From Pavlovales sp. CCMP2436 (Eukaryota; Haptophyta; Pavlovophyceae; Pavlovales): a stretch of 11,132 bases of DNA. The stretch is from NCBI GenBank assembly GCA_026770615.1, contig MU631408.1, positions 184,709 to 195,840 of the forward strand. Reading direction: 5' to 3'. A program made the translations under genes and the position numbers. Below are positions 7,899 to 11,132 of this stretch, piece by piece (positions within the stretch are counted from its first letter, which is position 1; each line of letters begins with the position of its first letter). The notes under the pieces were generated by a model, which saw only the letters and a program-made list of their open reading frames with translations, was not told where the DNA came from and did no database searches.

Positions 7899-8935
7899 TG
7901 CTGTATAATGTAGTCCGCTCGAGACCTCTCATCGTCGTAAGTTCATAACGACGTCATTTTCGCAAGTTAATCCGCCGTTCCAGCAGGTCTTCAGCTGCAC
8001 CTGAGCTGCATGACCACTACTGAACAAAATTACATCGTTGAGTTGCCGGACACGCCGATATCTTTGCCACATTGTCGCCGCCGCCGTCGCCTTCCATGTG
8101 CCGCTGTCGTCCTCGTCCCAACCGCCCACGTTCGACTTCCACCACAGCTTGCCGTCTCCTTATCTCGGCTGCTGCGGCTGCCGCTGCTGCCATCGTCTCA
8201 TTCACCACCACACCCACACCCCCCCTCTCACCTCCCCCTCTCCCCTCCCCCCACCGTATTAGTTTGTCAGTCTTGATTTTCTGCTTACTATCCTTGGGTC
8301 AGACTGTCTGTCAACTGCTGTTTCAAAGTGTGTGCTCCTTTCATCGATGAATGCAGCGACGTCTGAGCTTTGTTTCCAGCTACTTTCTCATCATCCCCCA
8401 CTTCTACGATGTCCCCCACTTCGGCGTGGCGCGTCGACGCCTGCGTCGGAGCGCTAAGAATAAAAGATCAGCTGGACTTGTCAGACCGCCATCAAACCTC
8501 CAGCCTGTCGATCAGTCTGCCCCTCCTAGCCAGGCGGCGAGCGCGCGTGGAAGCGGGCCCAGTGCCTGCCACCACCACACTAATAATTTACTAATACGGA
8601 TAAATTCATCCAGGGCATGCGGCCAAATGTGCTATATCGGCGTGCTACTGCTAGCCCCGTAGGTGCTAATCAACCGTATTTCTGAACAGTGAACACCACA
8701 TAAGTCTGAACACGTTGCACGTGTATTCCCTAGGTAACCAACTTGAACCCAAAGTGGGCCTCGACCACGGACCAGTGTCGCACTCGTCGAGGCCGGCAGC
8801 GTCGTGTCTTCAGGCGATGCATCCCCAAACCACTTCTGAGCACCACTCTGCTGTACAAGCCGGGCCTGATGGTAGGCCCGAGAGCCAAGATGCCGGCCCC
8901 CGACCACGGACCCGCCGTCTCGGCTGCGCCCGTCA
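7899..8935. other. low-complexity and unassigned stretch
   Basis: Bases 8075-8100 and 8160-8200 carry GCC/GCT trinucleotide runs, followed by a C-rich tract (about 8200-8255). These make Ala- or Pro/Ser-rich ORFs on several frames and both strands, which I take as composition effects. At 8861-8880 there is a 7-bp inverted repeat (CGGGCCT/AGGCCCG), and the phrase GACCACGGACC occurs twice (near 8762 and 8902). I see no recognisable gene. Confidence 0.3.
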
Positions 8936-8937
8936 CC

Positions 8938-9002
8938 CGTCACCCTTGCCTCTGCAGCCAACAAACGTCACCCTTGCCTCTGCTTGTGCTGCAGCCAACA
9001 AA
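8938..9002. repeat. tandem partial duplication of the bL36 terminal exon
   Basis: Bases 8938-8965 repeat 8966-9002 except for nine extra bases (CTTGTGCTG, 8983-8991) in the second copy. On the minus strand the gene-proximal copy is GGCTGCAG then CACAAGCAGAGGCAAGGGTGA in pieces; the distal copy is GGCTGCAG then AGGCAAGGGTGA. The nine bases present only in the proximal copy supply the acceptor used in the model and the His-Lys codons. Confidence 0.9.
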
Positions 9003-9289
9003 GCGTACGAGGGCGCGGTCGCACGTGGGCGTGTCAGCATTGCCGGAGTCACCGGGAGTGCACACCGGCGCGGGCAGTCGCTCGGGCTGTGCGGGCAGCG
9101 TCGCGCGCGCACCTTGGCGTCCCGTTTGCACAGAATGAAGACCGCGCCCCTGCGCTTGACGACGTAGCAACCGTCGCACATCACCTTCACCGAGGTGCGC
9201 ACCTTGAAGAAGCGCGAGGTCATGCCCGGGAGCAGCGGCGCCTGCGGGAGCACGCGGCGCAGCGCGCTCCCGACGCTAAGACCGAGCAT
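8968..9289 (-). CDS. rpmJ/MRPL36-like: ribosomal protein bL36, probably mitochondrial (nuclear-encoded)
   Basis: bL36 is a small zinc-ribbon protein of the large ribosomal subunit. Exon 1 is 9289-9113, the intron 9112-8989 (124 nt, GT-AG), and exon 2 is 8988-8968, encoding HKQRQG and TGA. The joined product has 65 residues. Residues 1-28 (MLGLSVGSALRR, then PLLPGMTSRFF) form an Arg-containing, acid-free presequence, as in mitochondrial L36. Residues 29-65 are the whole bL36 domain: KVRTSVKVMCDGC, YVVKRRG, FILCKRDAK, HKQRQG. The zinc ligands fit the family spacing: C38, C41, C54 and H60 (C-x2-C-x12-C-x5-H). Reading through the intron would lose H60 and the RQG end, so the splice is well supported. 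The ORF stays open upstream to 9466, so an earlier start is possible; M1 at 9289 gives the best presequence. Plastid targeting is less likely, because algal plastid genomes usually keep their own rpl36. Confidence 0.9.
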
Positions 9290-9366
9290 CTGCACGAGCA
9301 GTCGCTCGCGCCTACCCTTGCCGACGACGAACGATGGCTGCTTGTTGGCATTTAATTTTTTTTTAA

Positions 9367-9825
9367 AGCGAGCACCTGCATGGCGATACGGATGGTGAAC
9401 CGATCGTCCACGTCCCTCGCCCCATCGCGCACAGGCGCGCTCTCCATGCGGTCGGCGTAAGCCCATATATTTTTAAAAAAAATCCGTAATAATCAGGGTG
9501 GGCAGGGTGGGGGGATTGCGTCGGGGTGAGGCCAGAGGGAGGCAGGGGTAGACAAGGCCACACTAGGACACACAATCCATACGAACCTGTGCGGGAGGGG
9601 GTTTCGCCCGAGCATGTAGGGAGAGATAACTCCACAGACACCGAGCCTGCCGACGCGCTGCGAGTAGTAGGCGAAGGCAGCCTCCACGTGCGCCCACGAG
9701 AAACTGACCGTGCTACCGCTGCTGCCAAAGTGGCCGATGTTCGCGCAATTCAGAACAACGTAGATATCAGCCGGCCCGAGCACAGTCGCGACGGTGGGCG
9801 CGTTGGATGTTGGGTGTTCGACGCG
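9367..9825 (-). pseudogene. Zc3h12a-like NYN/PIN ribonuclease domain, fragmentary
   Basis: Two minus-strand pieces resemble the NYN ribonuclease domain of the MCPIP1/N4BP1 type. Piece 1 (about 9825-9597) reads DIYVVLNCANIGHF, then VSFSWAHVEAAFAYYSQRVG and GVISPYMLGRN, matching the family pattern vviDGaNva...FS...i..A..yf..rgh....vlP. Piece 2 (9459-9367) reads YADRMESAP, then RDVDDRFTIRIAMQVLA, matching the conserved DD..f.i.yA segment. Family members normally have the first metal-binding Asp in a DGxN motif; here it is NCAN, so Asp is Asn. Piece 1 has a plausible donor (CACAG/GTTCGT), but no AG acceptor precedes piece 2, which is entered through a T/A run. The final ND.FRDH segment is missing; bL36 begins instead. 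No start Met is seen upstream. A pseudogene or heavily rearranged gene is most likely. Confidence 0.45.
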
Positions 9826-9911
9826 CTGGGCACGGCAGGGCGGAGCGGCGGGTGCCTCTGCGCAGCGGGGGCGGGCAGGGCGGGCGGGCCAGCGCCAATC
9901 GGCGGGCGAAC

Positions 9912-9927
9912 CGATTTTAAAAAATCG
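9912..9927. promoter_or_regulatory. AT-centred palindrome between divergent genes
   Basis: CGATTTT-AA-AAAATCG is a perfect 7-bp inverted repeat, the only AT-rich patch in about 500 bp of GC-rich DNA between the minus-strand NYN remnant and the plus-strand transporter. A promoter or operator role is inferred from position only. Confidence 0.35.
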
Positions 9928-9929
9928 CT

Positions 9930-9952
9930 CAGTCGCTCAGCCTGAGCGACTG
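9930..9952. promoter_or_regulatory. 23-bp palindrome upstream of the transporter
   Basis: CAGTCGCTCAG (9930-9940), one central C, CTGAGCGACTG (9942-9952): an 11-bp perfect inverted repeat. It starts 3 bp after the AT-centred palindrome and lies 190 bp before the transporter ATG. It could bind a dimeric regulator or form a cruciform; function unproven. Confidence 0.45.
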
Positions 9953-10142
9953 GGAAGGCGGGCCCGGGCGGGCACGAACGCGCGTTCAGAGTCTCTGGGC
10001 TCAGGGGGCGGCAGCGGGTCGGCCCGCCTCGCCTCTGCTTGGCTGGAGGTCGGCTCGCCTCGCAGCTGGGTTCACGGGGAGGGCGGGCGGATTTAGCGGA
10101 TTTGAGGACCCGGCCCCCGACACCCACTCCACGCTAACCCGG

Positions 10143-11132
10143 ATGCGGGTCAAGCTCTGGCCGGCGGCAGCCGGACCTGCCTGCCCCCGCCCTTCCCAGC
10201 ACGGCAGGGGGAGCTTCGACGGGCAGCAGCTGTCCGACTTTGAGGACGCCACTAACATGCCACCGTTGCCGCCGGACGGGAACGGGGGGGGCACGCCGCC
10301 GTCTGACCGCGAACGCGGCTTCGTTGGGCTAGTCAAGGCTTATTTCAGCTTGCTCACGATGGCGGGCTGCGTGGTCGGCGGGCTGGTCGGCTGGGCATGC
10401 AGGGAGGGCGGCTTGGACGCGCAGGGCCGGGTGCTGCTCGGCTATCCGGGAGAGCTCTTCGTACGCGCGCTCAAGGCACCCTTGAGTCCGCTCATCTTCG
10501 CGTCAATGATCAACTGCTGCAACGTTCAAACGCATGCGAGCTCCGCCAGCGCGCCCAAGTACGCGGTGGGCTGCTACGCGCTGACCACGGTTCTTGCGTC
10601 CGCGACGGGGGTGGTCACGTTCGCGCTCATCCGCCCCGGGAGCAATGGCGGCGGCTCGCGGCTCGCCTTTGACGACGAGGACTCGCTTTCAGGTACCCCC
10701 ATACTTGAGGAGGAGGTGTTAAGAGCGCCCCCCCCCTCCCCCCTTCCCCCCCCCTGCAATTCTTTTCTGCGCTTTTTTTCTCAGCGCATCATGCCGTTCA
10801 AATGATTTTTTCTTTTTACGCTCTCAGTCGAAGGCGACATGGGCGAAAGCTTTCTACGGCTGGGTCGAGAGATTGTGCCGTCCAACATGCTCAAGGCTCT
10901 CGTCGAGATGCAACTGCTCTCCATAATCACATCGGGAATCGCAGTCGGCATCGCCATCCGGCACACGGCACGTGCGCACCCCGAAGCGACCGCTCCGATG
11001 CTGCAGATTGCACAGGGCACGTTCGAATCGCTGCTCGTCCTCATCAGCTGGCTCGTGCTCTTCGCGCCCATCGGCGTGAGCTCCATGGTGGCCGCGTGCG
11101 TCGCCGCCACGCCCGAGCTCGCGGCGGTGGCG
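10143..11132 (+). CDS. SLC1/DAACS family Na+-coupled dicarboxylate/amino acid symporter, 5' part
   Basis: The family moves acidic or neutral amino acids or dicarboxylates with Na+ or H+ through the plasma or an organelle membrane. Exon 1 is 10143-10692, the intron 10693-10827 (135 nt, GT-AG, phase 1), and exon 2 runs from 10828 to the window end in frame, giving 285 residues so far. Residues 1-57 are a Pro/Gly-rich cytosolic tail. TM1 is about 60-86 (AYFSLLTMAGCVVGGLVGWA). YPGELFVRALKAPLSPLIFA (101-120) matches the family's GElF.r.Lk....PLif signature at TM2. KYAVGCYALTTVLASATGVV begins TM3. Exon 2 has IVPSNMLKALVEMQLLSIIT (the family's fPsN.l.a segment), TM4, and LLVLISWLVLFAPIGVSSMV (TM5). 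The parts that bind substrate (hairpin 1 with its Ser-rich tip, the NMDGT-type helix, hairpin 2) lie beyond the window, so substrate cannot be judged. A second ATG at 10257 would shorten the tail. Confidence 0.92.

Noticed and set aside
8010..8350. Several overlapping plus and minus ORFs, including an Ala-run ORF at 8017-8217
   Set aside because: Trinucleotide and C-rich low complexity opens many frames; no motif or splice signal favours one.
8933..9466. Single 177-codon minus ORF as the bL36 gene
   Set aside because: Its C-terminal 58 residues after DAK are unlike bL36; the splice to HKQRQG explains the family ending exactly.
8968..9825. NYN domain and bL36 as one fused gene via CAG/GTGCTC (9376) to CAG/ATGCTC (9290)
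   Set aside because: Splice-like motifs exist, but the NYN domain would lack its conserved end and would run straight into a targeting presequence; separate genes are simpler.
9526..10096. Plus-strand ORFs at 9526-9945 and 9794-10096
   Set aside because: Arg/Gly/Ala-rich composition ORFs, antisense to the NYN remnant or in the GC-rich upstream region, with no motif.
1..11132. tRNA, rRNA, CRISPR array, bacterial promoters or riboswitches
   Set aside because: No cloverleaf with a GTTCRA-type T arm, no rRNA core motifs, and no regularly spaced identical repeats with unique spacers; the repeats at 664-1050 and 7808-7898 lack spacer structure.

Overview
The window looks like nuclear DNA of a GC-rich unicellular eukaryotic alga. 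The evidence is multi-exon genes with short GT-AG introns (85-255 nt, often with C-rich or CA-rich tracts), proline-rich cell-wall-type protein sequence, and a nuclear bL36 gene with a presequence and an intron. The domain style (signal peptide, Pro-rich ectodomain, one membrane segment, 'FLSHQW...RAWCRAE' cytoplasmic domain) reminds me of haptophyte or other chromist predicted proteins, but I cannot fix the lineage from the sequence alone. I see no bacterial operons, tRNA, rRNA or CRISPR.

Layout. 1-490: decayed coding sequence with stops and a frameshift. 664-1050: 3-4 degenerate copies of a roughly 110-bp tandem repeat, each with a GGGGGC/GCCCCC hairpin. 1060-2130: AT-richer DNA with a frameshifted minus-strand coding remnant. 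2130-3015: no convincing gene; a TATA-like box lies at 2744. 3016-6623 (+): a ten-exon gene, reconstructed here with consistent intron phases, for a 726-residue single-pass membrane protein carrying a TIR/HET-like cytoplasmic domain and a coiled-coil tail. 6624-7214: no clear gene. 7215-7551: a near-perfect 337-bp foldback whose arm sequence recurs as direct repeats at 7808-7898; a possible orphan terminal exon (7630-7811) ends inside the first of those repeats. 7900-8935: low-complexity and unassigned DNA. 8968-9289 (-): bL36, probably mitochondrial, in two exons, the last encoding only HKQRQG. 9367-9825 (-): remnant of a Zc3h12a-like NYN ribonuclease. 10143-11132 (+): 5' part of an SLC1/DAACS-type Na+/dicarboxylate-amino acid symporter, cut by the window edge.

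The genes do not form a pathway. The most interesting object is the receptor-like TIR/HET protein: an extracellular Pro-rich and SEA-like part joined through one membrane helix to a domain that keeps a Glu where TIR NADases have their catalytic Glu. The next is the bL36 gene, whose zinc-ligand His is encoded in a 21-nt terminal exon (stop included) that has been partly duplicated just downstream, creating a competing splice acceptor. All exon structures are inferred from splice motifs, phase and family resemblance; no transcript data were available.
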